A stretch of DNA of 64,000 nucleotides from Rhizomys pruinosus (taxonomy: Eukaryota > Chordata > Mammalia > Rodentia > Spalacidae): NCBI GenBank assembly GCA_009823505.1, contig VZQC01006291.1, positions 466,541-530,540 on the forward strand. The letters are read 5' to 3'. The position numbers were made by a program, and so were the translations under genes. The notes below the pieces were generated by a model. The model saw only the letters and a program-made list of their open reading frames with translations. It made no database searches and was not told the DNA's origin. Of this stretch, positions 22,723 to 36,254 are shown in pieces (positions within the stretch are counted from its first letter, which is position 1; the number at the start of each line of letters is the position of its first letter).

Positions 22723-23474
22723 TTTTTTTTTTGCATTCAGTGATCTTTGATATCGTTTTGCATTCCAATATTTCACTTCTCTCCCCTTGCCTGGTGCTAC
22801 ACATTGAAACCCCTGATTCCACCACCCATTGAGATCTATTTCAGAACTCTAGGAGCCTCTTGGATACTTATAAGCACATTTCATTTTGCATTAGGAAAAA
22901 AAAGAAAAGAAGACAAAAGAAACTAAGGGCCTGGACTTTCTACTGTCATGACCAGAATGCTGAGAAGGGATGCAGTGTGGGCATCCCTAAGGGCCACTGT
23001 GGTCTGCGCATAGGGGCTCTCACCTTTGTACTGTGCTCACCTCTGTCCTCTGCTCCTATCTTCTCTCACCCTCCCATCTCCTCCTCAACATCTTCCCATG
23101 CTTTTTCCTTTCCCTTGGTTATTCCTAAAACATCTCCCAAAAGTAAGCAGTTTTGCCCATTGGCACTGCCCATTCCTCTTGTGTCAACATAGAAAGCTAA
23201 AGACACAGCAGAGCCTAGGGCCAAAGGGTATATGGAAAGCTTACACCTCCCTTACAGCAACCCACAGAGAGAGGCTGAGCCTCGGGAGGCTTCTTCATTG
23301 ATCTCTCAGGTCACACAGTCACTCATACCCCCATTACATGTACATAGTAAGCACTTTATATTTGTCAAGCATTCTTGCATACTTTGGCAATTCAAAACAT
23401 CACTGACTCTAAGAGAAGATTAGGAAACCAACATACTCAAAAAATGTATTTCCCAGAATAGCGGTCGGGGGACA

Positions 23475-24200
23475 TATTTGTCTTAGTTTCTTTTCTATTA
23501 TTGTGATAAAAATATTCTGACAAAAGCAAATTAAGGTAGAAAGGATTTATTTTAGTTAACAGCTCAAGGTTATAGTCTGTCCTCATGGGGGAAGCCACAG
23601 TGGCAGAAACTTGAGGAGCTAACCAAATTCTACCCAAGTAAAGATGCAAAACACAGTGAGAGGGTCTTCCTGCTTCAATTAACATAATCAAGATAATTCC
23701 CTTACAGACAAGCCCAAAGTCTTATCCTCCAAATGAGTCTAACTTCTGTCAAGGTGACAATGAACACTAAAGGTCACAACTCTACTTCTTGTCAACTTGA
23801 TGCCCAAATATCACTTTTCAGACATTATCTTCCACTCCTTATCCCCATAGACTCACAACCATATGATAATGTAAAATGATTCAGACTAACTTTAAAATTC
23901 CCTCCAGTCTTTAACAATTCTAATACTTAAAAGTCCAACTTATGAGCTCTTATAAAAGAAAAATCTTTCATATTTACGACATATAATGTCACAGAACAAA
24001 CATTCTTATTCCAAAGGGAAAATCCAGGGCATAACAAAAAACAAATCAAAAGCTACATCAGGGCAAACACCGAACCCTGTAACTCTACATCCAGCATCTG
24101 GTACAGTGGAGAGATGTCATACTATAGCAATGCCTGAACAAAGACAGCCCAACCCCTTGACCTTGGTTGGAACCAAGAATGAGCCCAGTCTGTTCTGAGA
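23475..24200 (-). mobile_element. LTR-retrotransposon relic (ERVL/MaLR-like), minus strand
   Basis: The stretch begins with the complement of an LTR 3' end (TTATTGTGATAAAAATATTC, then GGATTTATTTTAGTTAACAG) and continues through a CATAGACTCACAACCATATG segment like the U3 boundary of MaLR-type LTRs, then internal-like sequence to about 24200. No coding capacity. The inverted arm repeats it at 29230-30005. The family is inferred from layout only. Confidence 0.5.
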
Positions 24201-24312
24201 ACTTGTGCTGTATGATTTCTCTCCACAAAGGTCTTGCTCTCTACTTATTTTTTTATTTTTCAATTGCTTTATCTTTCTATTTAAAGTAGACAGCTCATAC
24301 CATTACAGTAGC

Positions 24313-24334
24313 AAAAAAAAAAAAAAAAAAAAAA
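24313..24334. repeat. Poly-A tract
   Basis: A run of 22 A residues without a recognised SINE body upstream; mirrored as poly-T near 29143. Confidence 0.9.
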
Positions 24335-24905
24335 GCTCCCTAAGAGAGAACTGTACAAGAAAATAAGAATCTCTGGCCTGAGTGGAACCTTAAGTTTCCA
24401 GTCTAATACCCCTAGGGAAAAGTGGTTTACTTGAAGTCATGCTAAAGAGAGAGGTGGAATACCTAGTTGCTCTCTATTTATTGAAACAGTATATCCAACT
24501 TGAAATGGAAAAAGAAAAGGGGAACTTGTTTTAGCAGAGAAGTATTTTTCTTTTCTGAACCTTACTGACCTAGAACACGACCATGGTTAGATGTATAAAT
24601 GTTATCAATCTAATCCCATCTGTTTTTTGCACATAATAAGTATAATCCATTGCTTCCAATGGTATTCACTACTTTCAGTACTTGATCTTTTCACAACACA
24701 CACAAACACATTATTCTGAATCAAGGTAAGAAACTTTATGAAGGATTAAAGCTTTATGTTTAACTTACAAAAGGAGCCCAAGACCTAATAAGCCTATTTC
24801 CATTGTAAACAAGCTGAGATAATGTTAAATAATCTCAAAACATAAATTACTTTGGTTACAAGGTTAGAAGAGATTCTCATTGTCATTCCCAAAAAAGTCA
24901 TTCCC

Positions 24906-25083
24906 CAGCTGGGCATGGTGGCACATGCCTTTAATCCCAGCACTGGGGAGGCAGAGGCAGGCAGATCTCTGTGAGTTCAAAGCCAGTCTGGTCTATATAG
25001 TGAGTTATAGGATAGCTGGGGCTACAGCTATCTCAGACATGGAGACCCTGTCTCAAAAACCAAAAAAAAAAAAAAAAAAAAAA
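24906..25083 (+). mobile_element. B1 SINE with a small internal insertion
   Basis: Sense B1 with an extra CTATCTCAGACAT before the GGAGACCCTGTCTC end. Long A tail. Inverted-arm copy at 28395-28565 keeps the same insertion. Confidence 0.92.
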
Positions 25084-25171
25084 ACCCTGAGAAAAGATGA
25101 GTCCTGAAGACTCTAAAATATTTTATCTGAAGAGTTCTGCCCATGTGACTCAAGGGTTTGCCCAGAGTAAC

Positions 25172-25414
25172 TCTTTTTTTTTTATTTTATTTATTTTTGT
25201 ATGTGTATGAATGTACTGTCTGCATGTAGGTTTGTGCACCCGTGTCGTGCAATGCCGTGGAGGTCAGAAGAGGGTGTCGGATTCCCCTGGAACTGGAGTT
25301 CTCCTGGAATTGGAGTTACAGACGGTTCTCAGCCGCCATGTGGGTGCTGGGGATCGAACCCGGTCCTCTGCAAGAGCAGTTGGAGCTCTTAACCACTAGG
25401 CCATCTCTCCAGCC
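25172..25414 (-). mobile_element. B2/B3 SINE, long type
   Basis: Antisense copy with the duplicated GGAACTGGAGTT/GGAATTGGAGTT segment, flanked by CCCAGAGTAAC at 25161 and 25415. Inverted-arm copy at 28062-28300 has missing bases. Confidence 0.92.
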
Positions 25415-26266
25415 CCCAGAGTAACACTTGAAGAAAGAAAAAGAAAAACACCAACACTCTAAAGAAAATAGATATTGCCTTTCTTATTTCATTTGCCTTC
25501 TATTAGATATATTGATTTTTCCTGAGCTCTATCAATTTAGGTGGCAAAGATTAAATGGTTCAGATGTCTGCTTACAGCAGTAGATTTTGCTGTCCATTGA
25601 CTCATCTTATGTCTGTTCATGTCCCGAAAGCAACTTTGGCCTCAGCTTTCAGGTAAGAATTCAGGAAACGCACAGCAGAGGCCAGGGATGTGCGGTGAAG
25701 CATTCTCAGGTCACAGAAACAATGAATGTCTATCTGCAAAATGTAATGTAGATACCAGTTTTCTTTCATTTGCTTGTGTGTTTTTAACAGTGGGATGAGA
25801 CTTTTAAATGAACAGTGTCCACTGCTTTTTTGTTGAATGATAAAAACACATAAGGCTGTAAGAAACACTGTAGGGTTTCTTTGAGATATTCAAAGGGGAA
25901 ATTGTGGGGGGTTTTTTTCCTTATCCAGTTCTGATTTACTACATAGGGGTTTCTTATCTGTTAATATTTTATGAAGTAAGACAGCATTCAAGAGGTTATC
26001 TACTGACAGCTCAGATCAGGACTATGTTCTTCACACCTTGGCAAAAAGAAGATACTTGATAGAAAAATAACTGAAGAAATTCATTTCTTTGCAGAGATCT
26101 TCTAAATCAAGCCTGCTCAGGGTGCTACTCTGGAAGAACCCGACAAAGTTTCAAAACTTGAAAAGAGGTCACAATTGTTTTATTCCATCAAAGACCATGA
26201 GGTAGAGGAAGCATCCCCGTCATGACCCTCTTTTGTTTCTGTTTGTACTGAACTCAGGTGTCACCT

Positions 26267-27208
26267 GAACAGCACCACCATTCACTCCACATTGATCTGC
26301 TTGGGTTGTGGCACTAGCACCCAGTGGGAACGAGGCTTTATTAATTTCCTCAGCCTTGCCTTCCAGCAAGCCCTACTGGATCTCCCTCTGTGGCTTTCAA
26401 GTCAATTTCACACATTAGCAGCCTCATTTTCAAGGATTAAATTCAGCCAGGTCACACCTTCAGTGTCTCCTCCAATTGAGATCTTCTCTCTGGCTCTACC
26501 ACAGAGCAGCCCAGGTGGGGATGAAGAATATGCTTTCCCCTTCTTTACGTCTTTACTCCTTTCAGAGTTTAGAGCATGAAAGAAGAACAAGGAACAGAAA
26601 GTTTACTCGTCTGGTGCCATTAACGTGAGGTTGATGCCCTTGCACTGCAAGTCCCCAAATGCCCGCTACTTCTCCCAGAGTTCTGATTTGCTTCTTTATT
26701 GCTGTGATAAAACACCCTGACCAAAACCAACTTAAGGAGGAGAGGGTTTATTTCAGCTCCTACTTCTGAGACACAGTCCATCACTGAGAGAATTCAAGGC
26801 AGGAACTGAAGCAGAGAGCGTGGAGGAATGCTGCTTGCTTACTGGCTTGCTTCCCCTGGCTGACTCAGCTCAGTTTTTTTCTATTCAGTGCAGGCTCACC
26901 TGCCCAGGGGTAGCACTACCTACAGTGAGCTGGGTCCGCCTATAATCAATTATTAATTAGGAAAATGCCTCACAGACATTGATGGCCACAGGTCAATTTG
27001 ATGTAGAAAAATCCCTCATTTTAATACTGGGAGTGGTAGTCGTTTTAAAGAATCCCAGAATCAGAGGCAACTGGATCTCTGTAAAATGGAGGCCACCCTG
27101 GTTCATATATTGACAGCCAGGTGAGCTGTAAACAGGGAGACTCTATCAAAACAAAAAATCAACAATAACAAAAATTTCTCATTTGAGGTTCTCTCTTCCT
27201 AGATGATT
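26267..27208 (+). repeat. Spacer (S), first copy, 942 bp
   Basis: Single-copy loop between the two long inverted arms. A direct copy of the same length lies at 38993-39934, offset by exactly 12,726 bp at both ends, and I noticed only one difference (C near 27042, G near 39768). The second half (about 26690 on) is a rodent interspersed repeat; the first half is unrecognised. Confidence 0.95.
26690..27208 (-). mobile_element. Rodent LTR-like interspersed repeat in the spacer
   Basis: It starts with GCTGTGATAAAACACCCTGA and GAGAGGGTTTATTTCAGCTC, which I recognise as a very common rodent repeat read from its 3' side, and in the second spacer copy it ends naturally at 39960 with GTGCCAAGTTGAC. 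The second copy lies at 39416-39960. I cannot give a reliable family name. Confidence 0.55.
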
Positions 27209-30200
27209 AGTGACACCTGAGTTCAGTACAAACAGAAACAAAAGAGGGTCATGACGGGGATGCTTCCTCTACCTCATGGTCTTTGATGGAATAAAACAAT
27301 TGTGACCTCTTTTCAAGTTTTGAAACTTTGTCGGGTTCTTCCAGAGTAGCACCCTGAGCAGGCTTGATTTAGAAGATCTCTGCAAAGAAATGAATTTCTT
27401 CAGTTATTTTTCTATCAAGTATCTTCTTTTTGCCAAGGTGTGAAGAACATAGTCCTGATCTGAGCTGTCAATAGATAACCTCTTGAATGCTGTCTTACTT
27501 CATAAAATATTAACAGATAAGAAACCCCTATGTAGTAAATCAGAACTGGATAAGGAAAAAAAAAAAACCCACAATTTCCCCCTTGAATATCTCAAAGAAA
27601 CCCTACAGTGTTTCTTACAGCCTTATGTGTTTTTATCATTCAACAAAAAAGCAGTGGACACTGTTCATTTAAAAGTCTCATCCCACTGTTAAAAACACAC
27701 AAGCAAATGAAAGAAAACTGGTATCTACATTACATTTTGCAGATAGACATTCATTGTTTCTGTGACCTGAGAATGCTTCACCGCACATCCCTGGCCTCTG
27801 CTGTGCGTTTCCTGAATTCTTACCTGAAAGCTGAGGCCAAAGTTGCTTTCGGGACATGAACAGACATAAGATGAGTCAATGGACAGCAGCAAAATCTACT
27901 GCTGTAAGCAGACATCTGAACCATTTAATCTTTGCCACCTAAATTGATAGAGCTCAGGAAAAATCGATATATCTAATAGAAGGCAAATGAAATAAGAAAG
28001 GCAATATCTATTTTCTTTAGAGTGTTGGTGTTTTTCTTTTTCTTTCTTCAAAGTGTTACTCTTGGGGGCTGGAGAGATGGCCTAGTGGTTAAGAGCTCCA
28101 ATGCTCTTGCAGAGGACCGGGTTCGATCCCCAGCACCCACATGGCGGCTGAGAACCGTCTGTAACTCCAATTCCAGGAGAACTCCAGTTCCAGGGGAATC
28201 CACACCCTCTTCTGACCTCCAGGCATTGCACGACACGGGTGACAAACTACATGCAGACAGTACATTCATACACATAACAAAAATAAATAAAATAAAAAAA
28301 AAAAGAGTTACTCTGGGCAAACCCTTGAGTCACATGGGCAGAACTCTTCAGATAAAATATTTTAGAGTCTTCAGGACTCATCTTTTCTCAGGGTTTTTTT
28401 TTTTTTTTTTTTGGTCTTTTTGAGACAGGGTCTCCATGTCTGAGATAGCTGTAGCCCCAGCTATCCTATAACTCACTATATAGACCAGACTGGCTTTGAA
28501 CTCACGAGATCTGCCTGCCTCTGCCTCCCCAGTGCTGGGATTAAAGGCATGTGCCACCATGCCCAGCTGGGGAATGACTTTTTTGGGAATGACAATGAGA
28601 ATCTCTTCTAACCTTGTAACCAAAGTTAATTTTATGTTTTGAGATTATTTAACATTATCTCAGCTTGTTTACAATGGAAATAGGCTTATTAGGTCTTGGG
28701 CTCCTTTTGTAAGTTAAACATAAAGCTTTAATCCTTCATAAAGTTTCTTTCCTTGATTCATAATAATGTGTTTGTGTGTGTTGTGAAAAGATCAAGTACT
28801 GAAAGTAGTGAATACCATTGGAAGCAATGGATTATACTTATTATGTGCAAAAAACAGATGGGATTAGATTGATAACATTTATACATCTAACCATGGTCGT
28901 GTTCTAGGTCAGTAAGGTTCAGAAAAGAAAAATACTTCTCTGCTAAAACAAGTTCCCCTTTTCTTTTTCCATTTCAAGTTGGATATACTGTTTCAATAAA
29001 TAGAGAGCAACTAGGTATTCCACCTCTCTCTTTAGCATGACTTCAAGTAAACCACTTTTCCTAGGGGTATTAGACTGGAAACTTAAGGTTCCACTCAGGC
29101 CAGAGATTCTTATTTTCTTGTACAGTTCTCTCTTAGGGAGCTTTTTTTTTTTTTTTTTTTTTTTGCTACTGTAATGGTATGGAGCTGTCTACTTTAAATA
29201 GAAAGATAAAGCATTGAAAAATAAAAAAATAATAGAGAGCAAGACCTTTGTTGAGAGAAATCATACAGCACAAGTTCTCAGAACAGACTGGGCTCATTCT
29301 TGGTTCCAACCAAGGTCAAGGGGTTGGGCTGTCTTTGTTCAGGCATTGCTATAGTATGACATCTCTCCACTGTACCAGATGCTGGATGTGGAGTTACAGG
29401 GTTGGTGTTTGCCCTGATGTAGCTTTTGATTTGTTTTTTGTTATGCCCTGGATTTTCCCTTTGGAATAAGAATGTTTGTTCTGTGACATTATATGTCGTA
29501 AATATGAAAGATTTTTCTTTTATAAGAGCTCATAAGTTGGACTTGTAAGTATTAGAATTGTTAAAGACTGGAGGGAATTTTAAAGTTAGTCTGAATCATT
29601 TTACATTATCATATGGTTGTGAGTCTATGGGGATAAGGAGTGGAAGATATGTCTGAAAAGTGATATTTGGGCATTAAGTTGACAAGAAGTAGAGTTGTGA
29701 CTTTAGTGTTCATTGTCACCTTGACAGAAGTTAGACTCATTTGGAGGATAAGACTTTGGGCTTGTCTGTAAGGGATATATCTTGATTATGTTAATTGAAG
29801 CAGGAGACCCTCTCACTGTGTTTTGCATCTTTACTTGGGTAGAATTTGGTTAGCTCCTCAAGTTCTCTGCCACTGTGGCTTCCCCCATGAGGACAGACGA
29901 TAACCTTGAGCTGTTTAACTAAAAATAAATACCTTTCTACCTTATTGCTTTTTGTCAGAATATTTTTATCACAATAATAGAAAAAAACTAAGACAAATAT
30001 GTCCCCCGACCCTATTCTGGGAAATACATTTTTTGAGTATGTTGGTTTCTAATCTTCTCTTAGAGTCAGTGATGTTTTGAATTGTCAAAGTATGCAAGAA
30101 TGCTTGACAAATATAAAGTGCTTACTATGTACATGTAATGGGGGTATGAGTGACTGTGTGACCTGAGAGATCAATGAAGAAGCCTCCCGAGGCTCAGCCT

Positions 30201-32403
30201 CTCTCTGTGGGTTGCTGTAAGGGAGGTGTAAGCTTTCCATATACCCTTTGGCCCTAGGCTCTGCTGTGTCTTTAGCTTTCTATGTTGACACAAGAGGAAT
30301 GGGCAGTGCCAATGGGCAAAACTGCTTACTTTTGGGAGATGTTTTAGAATAACCAAGGGAAAGGAAAAAGCATGGGAAGATGTTGAGGAGGAGATGGGAG
30401 GGTGAGAGAAGATAGGAGGAGGAGGAGGTGAGCGATACAAAGGTGAGAGCCCCTATGTGCAGACCACAGTGGCCCTTAGGGAGCCCACACTGCATCCCTT
30501 CTCAGCATTCTGGTCATGACAGTGAAAGCAGGCTTAGTTTTTTTGTCTTCTTTTCTTTTTTTCCCTAATGCAAAATGAAATGTGCTTATAAGTATCCAAG
30601 AGGCTCCTAGAGTTCTGAAATAGATCTCAATGGGTGGTGGAATCAGGGGTTTCAATGTGTAGCACCAGGCAAGGGGAGAGAAGTGAAATATTGGAATGCA
30701 AAAGATATCAAAGATCACTGAATGCAAAAAAAAAAAAAATGCCGGGCTGGTGGTCACACCTTTAATCCTAGCACTTGGGAGGCAGAGGCAGGAGATCTTT
30801 GTGAGTTCAAGGCCAGCCTGGTCTACAGAGTGAGTTCCAGGACAGCTGGGACTACAAGGAGACCCTGTCTCAAAAAGACCAAAAAAAAAAAATTACTGAA
30901 TGCAAGCTCCTCAATTGCAGACAGATCAGTGGAGACTGAGAAGTCAAGGGCTTGCTCAGTGAAATCATGTTCTCTGATAACTAGGCTGAAGCACAAGTAA
31001 TCTGAGTCCTGGCCTGGCTCATTCTCTAATCCCTCAGTGCCCTGATATGGCCAGGATGTTCTGTGGCCACAGAGGAAGGACTAGGGGTTTTCGCCTTGTC
31101 AGGGATGGACTGTATTCAGGATATATAGACAAGTGGACAGTTTGGTACTAGTCCATTGATTGGTCTTGCCTGTCCTAAGAAATCCCTATTTTTGCATCCA
31201 GCTGGCTCTCATCATCAATGAGGATGACAGTGGCACATTGAATATGCCATCATCACATAAATGGTGTTGGTTTCCCAGAGGATTTCATCTTGGAACTAAT
31301 TTTTCAGTGGTTTCGGAAAGTTCTTTGACACTTGTGCACAGTTAAACCTATACCTCTGGGGAGCTGTGATAATGACCAAGATTAGCACACCTTGAACCTC
31401 CTGCTTTTCAAGGTCCTTACCACTCCTTGCGCTCAAATGATTATAAGACATGACAGAAAAGCAGTCTCAAATGTACTCTACTTCAATGCATGAAGGAAAA
31501 ATTCACCTGCATTTTTCTCGAGTTGGTAAGATTTTATTGTTTTGAGTTAACTTACTCATGTATACTCATGGATGGTTCTGCCACTGCTGGATATCACTCA
31601 CTCCACAAAGAACCCTCATTTCCAGTGTGGCTTCTGCAGTGGGCTATATGTCTTTAGGGTTGAAAATTCCAATTGTTCAATATTATCAAAAGTGCCAACC
31701 CTTTCTTTTAAAAGTAGGAAGTAGAAATGTTTATCTTGTCATAGTTCTTTCTATGACTGACTAATTCTATCCAAAGAATTACTGAGATGTTCTTTTACAC
31801 ACTTACTCTCGTTTTATCCTCTACCTGGATAATCAGCTTTAGGTTGGTCTCATATGTATTGTATGATGGTGTCTCTCCCCTGTTTAAAGACCTCTGCCTC
31901 TGTCAATGAAGCTGAAATCTGCTTCTTGGCCTTCAAGGCCTTTTGGATTTGTCTATACATGCCCTTTCCACCCACTTCCTCTCTCATGACCTGGCTGTTG
32001 ATGCTACATCAATGTAGCATTGTTCCTGCCCACTCTTCTCTCTTTCTGCAAAACCATACCCATCATTCAAATCAGTTCATCTCACTCACCATGACTTCCT
32101 GAATTCTTTTATTTCTGAATACCTGCCACACTCTTTCAGTTCTGAAAATCTATCATCTTTCTTTCATCTCTGAGCATTTCATATTTGAACTTTATTACTT
32201 TCTTTTGCTGACCACACCTGACACATATGATCTTTTTAATGACTTTGTAGGAAAAAACACATCACCACCTGGGGATGAGCCATTTTCTTTGTCATTTTCT
32301 CCACGTACCTAATACAGAGTCAAATAAATGAAAATGCTACATGCAAAGTTGAGTTTGTCTTAGGTGAGCAAGCCCCATGGCTGCTTAAAAAAATTCTGCT
32401 CTC

Positions 32404-34285
32404 TCTCTGCTTCCTGTGCTCATTGTGAGATGTGACCCTCGGCTTGTGCTCGCCCGCCCCTGCCACCATGCTTTCGGCCACAATGGAGTCTGATTCCCTG
32501 GACCCTCAATCGTAAGCTCAAAATAACTCTTCTTTTAAAAGTTCCTTTGTCATGGTGGTTTTATCACAAGCAACAGAAAAGTAGACAATCGTTATTTGGT
32601 ACCAGAAAGTGGGGTTGGCTGTGGAGAACCTGACCACGTGGATGTTTGGAGAAATGTGGAAGACTTTGGAACTTTAGGCTAGAAAAGCTGTTGACTACTG
32701 TAAGAGAAGCTTAAGGGCCATCCTAGTAGAAGCCTGGAAGAAGCATTGCTGCAAAAAATGTAGTTCCAGAGGAAAATAAGGTTTAGGCAGCAACTGGGAT
32801 ATTTTGATGAAGAGTCTGGCAGCAGTTTGCCCACAGCCAAATGCTTGCCTGATGCTAAGTTAAAAGCAATGGGCTAATAATGTCTTTGGCAGAGGATATT
32901 TCAAGCCAGCCTAATGTAGAAATGGTAGTGTGGCTACTGATGGTGTAATTTTGTGCAGATCTACAGTGAAGAAGAGCAGATGGGGCAAAAGAAATGCAGA
33001 ATGTACAGTTTGGATCTGAAAACTGCACTAAGGAAGAATTAAAGGTGGAGCCAAGGATTGTGAAGGAGAGGTTCCTTTTGATAAGAAGATTAAAGCAATT
33101 AAGGAAGGCCTGGAGATTTACAAGTAAACAACAGAATCAGTACCTTCAAGGCAAGACCACACCCAGCTAAGCCTCCAATTTTTGAAAGGAAAATACTGAG
33201 AAGCGTTTTCTACTCCAACAAGTTCGGGCAGAGAAAATTTGCAAATGTGGTTAAAGTAGGAGAAAGTCCATCCCGAACTTGCAGCCAAACTCAGCAATTT
33301 CATTCACTGGTGCTGGCTTTAGAGGCTGAAGTTTGCAAGAGTGAAGGGTCATAAGTTCTTCCTCCAGGTTTCAAAGCCAACATGAGGCCAGGCAGAGTAC
33401 AGCAGGGGCATCCTTGAATAAAAAAGGCCTTGATAGGCCATTGTGTGAAGCTGTGAATGTGAAGCCTGGTTGGCAGCGGAGACCCAAAAAGACATTCAAG
33501 ATGCCAACCTGTGAGATATTTGCCAAGGAGAGCTGCCACAAGGGAGTGGTACCAGCCTAAGAAAGAGATGTATGTGCAAGAAAAGCTGGAAGACTGAACC
33601 ATCTGAAGCCCTTTGGAAGTCAAGTCCCAGAAGTCACACATGGAGCTATTGGACTTGGTGTTTGCCCTGCTGGTTTTTCGTTCTTGTTTTGGTCCAGTAT
33701 TTCCTCCTTCCTCTATTCCTCCCTTTTGGAATGGGAATGTGTATTCAGTTTCCGCTATATGTTGGGAGATGTAATTTACATTTTGATTTTACAGGAGCTT
33801 AAGTTAAGGAAGATTGGCCTGTGCTCAGAAGAGATTTCGAACAATAGACATTTTGAATAAAATCGAGACTGGCAAGGACTATGGGGATTTTTAAGTGGAC
33901 TAAATGAATTTTTGCATTTAATTGGTCAGGAGCCTATGGGCCAGGGAGTAGAAATGTGGGTGGTTTGAATGAGTGTCCCCCATGGCTTTAAGTATTCAGA
34001 CATTAATCTCCAGTTGGTGGGCAACTGTTCTTGGAGTCTTAAGAAGGTGTGCTGTGCTGGAGGAAGTACGTGTCATGGGGACAGGCTTAGTGAGTTAAAC
34101 AAGCCTTGTGGTCTCCTAGCCTCCTGCTTCTCTCGCTCTGTGCTCAAGTGAGATTGACCCTCAGCTTGTCTGCTCCAGCCTGGCCACCAGCGCCTCCTCG
34201 CCACAAATGGACTCCGATTCCCTGGAACCCATCATTGTAAGCTCAAATAAACTCTTCCTTTTAGTAAGTAAAAAAAAAAAAATTC
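32404..34285 (+). mobile_element. Inverted-arm copy of the MaLR retrocopy
   Basis: Same element as at 19098-21043, reversed and with many small indels and substitutions. It belongs to the probable gap-fill arm and is not an independent insertion. Confidence 0.85.
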
Positions 34286-36114
34286 TCCGTACTGATCTTT
34301 TTAAAAAAAATAAACCCATAAAACAGAAACTGAAAAGTTGGAGTTAGCCAACTGTTTGCAGTCTACCTAGTGTTTTTATTTTACTTTTTAAAAAGAAAAT
34401 ATTAACTTTTTAAAAATTGAGAAAAGTCACAAAACATCGTTTTCATTCCAATTACCTGAAATATCCAAGGTAGGCAAGCTGGGCTTACATTACCAGGACA
34501 CTGTTCACAGGAGCTGAATTATTCACTGCAGGTCTCTGCTCTGTAGTTTGCTGCAGTCCTCACTCAGCCCACATGCCACTTGCTTACTCTATCTGCCCCG
34601 CCCTGTAGGAAATTGAATCTGACACTCTAGGGCCAAAGAAGGAGGCAGAGAATGAACAAAGGTAACAATGAGGTCAGGAGATCAACTGTCCAGAGCCCAG
34701 GTAGGCCTCGGGGTGGGCACTGCAGAAGGAAAGTTGGAGACATACTTAAAGAAATATTAGGCAGAGAAAGAACTCATCGCAACAAGGGGAAAGAAGGAAC
34801 CCTAAAATGTTTGCCAAATCTTCAGGCAGGCTGCATGCTGGCATCACTGTTAGTTTATCAATGCTGAGTGGTATTACTCAGTGTCATCGAGGATTAGACA
34901 ATAATGAAAGAGAAGAAAAAGAACCAATAGTCTTATTTTTTTGCTCTTGAAGGGAAGTCAGAATCTTCTCATTACTTGGAAAAGACCTTGGAGTTGAGGA
35001 CTGGACTCTTGTAACTGGGGAGACTTTACACAACCTCCCAGGGCCAGGCAGGAGCAGTGATAACCCTCAAAGAATGCATCGCTCTTGGCCCATGGTCGTT
35101 TTGAGGCTGCCTCCCCCATCCCTCACTGAGAACCTCTGCCTTTTCCTTGTGAAGCACCAGTGTACTTAGCCACCAGGGGGCCCTCTTGCACACTATACAA
35201 AGAATAATCTGCACTGCCTGGGAAGTGCAAAAATCTCATCTCTTTTTTTGATAAATTTTTAATTGAATTGTTTTGTGTATTCATACAGAACATCTCAATC
35301 AGTCTTAATCACTTATATATCCCCTTCTCCTTTGCACCCTCCCACAGCCTTCCATCCTCCCCCAATAATTCAGACATTATGTCATTTGTGTCAAGGCCTA
35401 TTATGTCAAGTTAGTGCCCCTAGATTTCTTCAATGCAAGTTCCAATCATAGTCAGACCAATCTAGAGTCACGTTGCTTTAAGACAATCAGCTGCTTCCTC
35501 CACGCAACAGTAACCAGACTCGCAATATTGTCTTCAGCTGATGAATTGAAGTCTGCTCCTATTTTCCCAGTTCTGTGCTGGGTTTTGTCTGCTTGATATT
35601 TGCGTGGGTATTGTGCATTGCGTGACACCATGCTGTAGGTTCATATGAGCAAGGGTCCCAGGAGCCTCATAAGACTCGTATCAAATAACCTGTCATGCAC
35701 CTCTTCCTTGGCTCTTACAATCTTCCCACCACCCTCTTCCACAATGCTCGCTTCACGGAAATTCTTAAGAACTTGTCACTCTTCAATCTATTTTTGGTGA
35801 AGAGGAACCTGAGCTTATTCCAGCCTTGTGTTTAGCAATAACAACCACAAAAGAATAGATAAGAAATAAAAAGCATTCCAACTGAAATGTAAAAACAGTA
35901 AGCCAAGGTCAGAGGTCTTCTTAGTTACAGAGCTTGTGTTCAAAGTTCTCTCTACCTCATGGTTTGTCCTTCAATCCTCTTCCACTAGGTGTCCCGCTGT
36001 GATTCCCCACCCCCTTCTGTGGCTCGAAGTCCCTGGGTGAGACCAAACAAAAGGAGGTGGGAGGTGAGGGCAAAGTCCATCCTGGGAAGAGGACTGCATT
36101 TGTGAGGAGCTCAC

Positions 36115-36254
36115 CTAGCTCACTCCTGAAGGTGTGATCCTGTGGGAGGATGGAGTGCGTGTTCCGAGGAGTGCCTCCTCCGACAAACCAGTTCACGTTA
36201 GGATTCCAGCGTCTCACAAACCCACAGAAATGGATTTTCTTCAAAAATCACATT
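36115..36254 (-). pseudogene. Inverted, frameshifted copy of the MAMDC2 exon at 17134-17271
   Basis: Read on the minus strand this is the MAM 2 start exon again. It is 140 bp instead of 138: one extra T after the CysAsp codons, a further extra base within the next few codons, and several substitutions that change NRW to RRW. The frame is broken near the start and recovers at WNPNVNWFVGGG. Donor and acceptor dinucleotides are preserved. It lies in the opposite orientation to the gene, inside the inverted arm 27209-38830, which carries scattered small indels. I infer that it is a sequencing or assembly copy rather than a real pseudogene or exon duplication. Confidence 0.85.

Larger units (their letters stand above)
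14593..26266 (+). repeat. Left arm (L) of an 11.7-kb inverted repeat
   Basis: The reverse complement of this segment is found at 27209-38830. The outer end matches exactly: AAGGACAGTCCC at 14593 faces GGGACTGTCCTT ending at 38830, right beside the N. The inner ends are GGTGTCAC at 26257-26264 and its complement at 27210. Long stretches are identical on both arms, for example an 83-codon frame at 25617-25868 and a 123-codon frame at 15003-15374. The left arm carries the intact exon and cleaner repeat copies, so it looks like the reference version. Confidence 0.95.
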
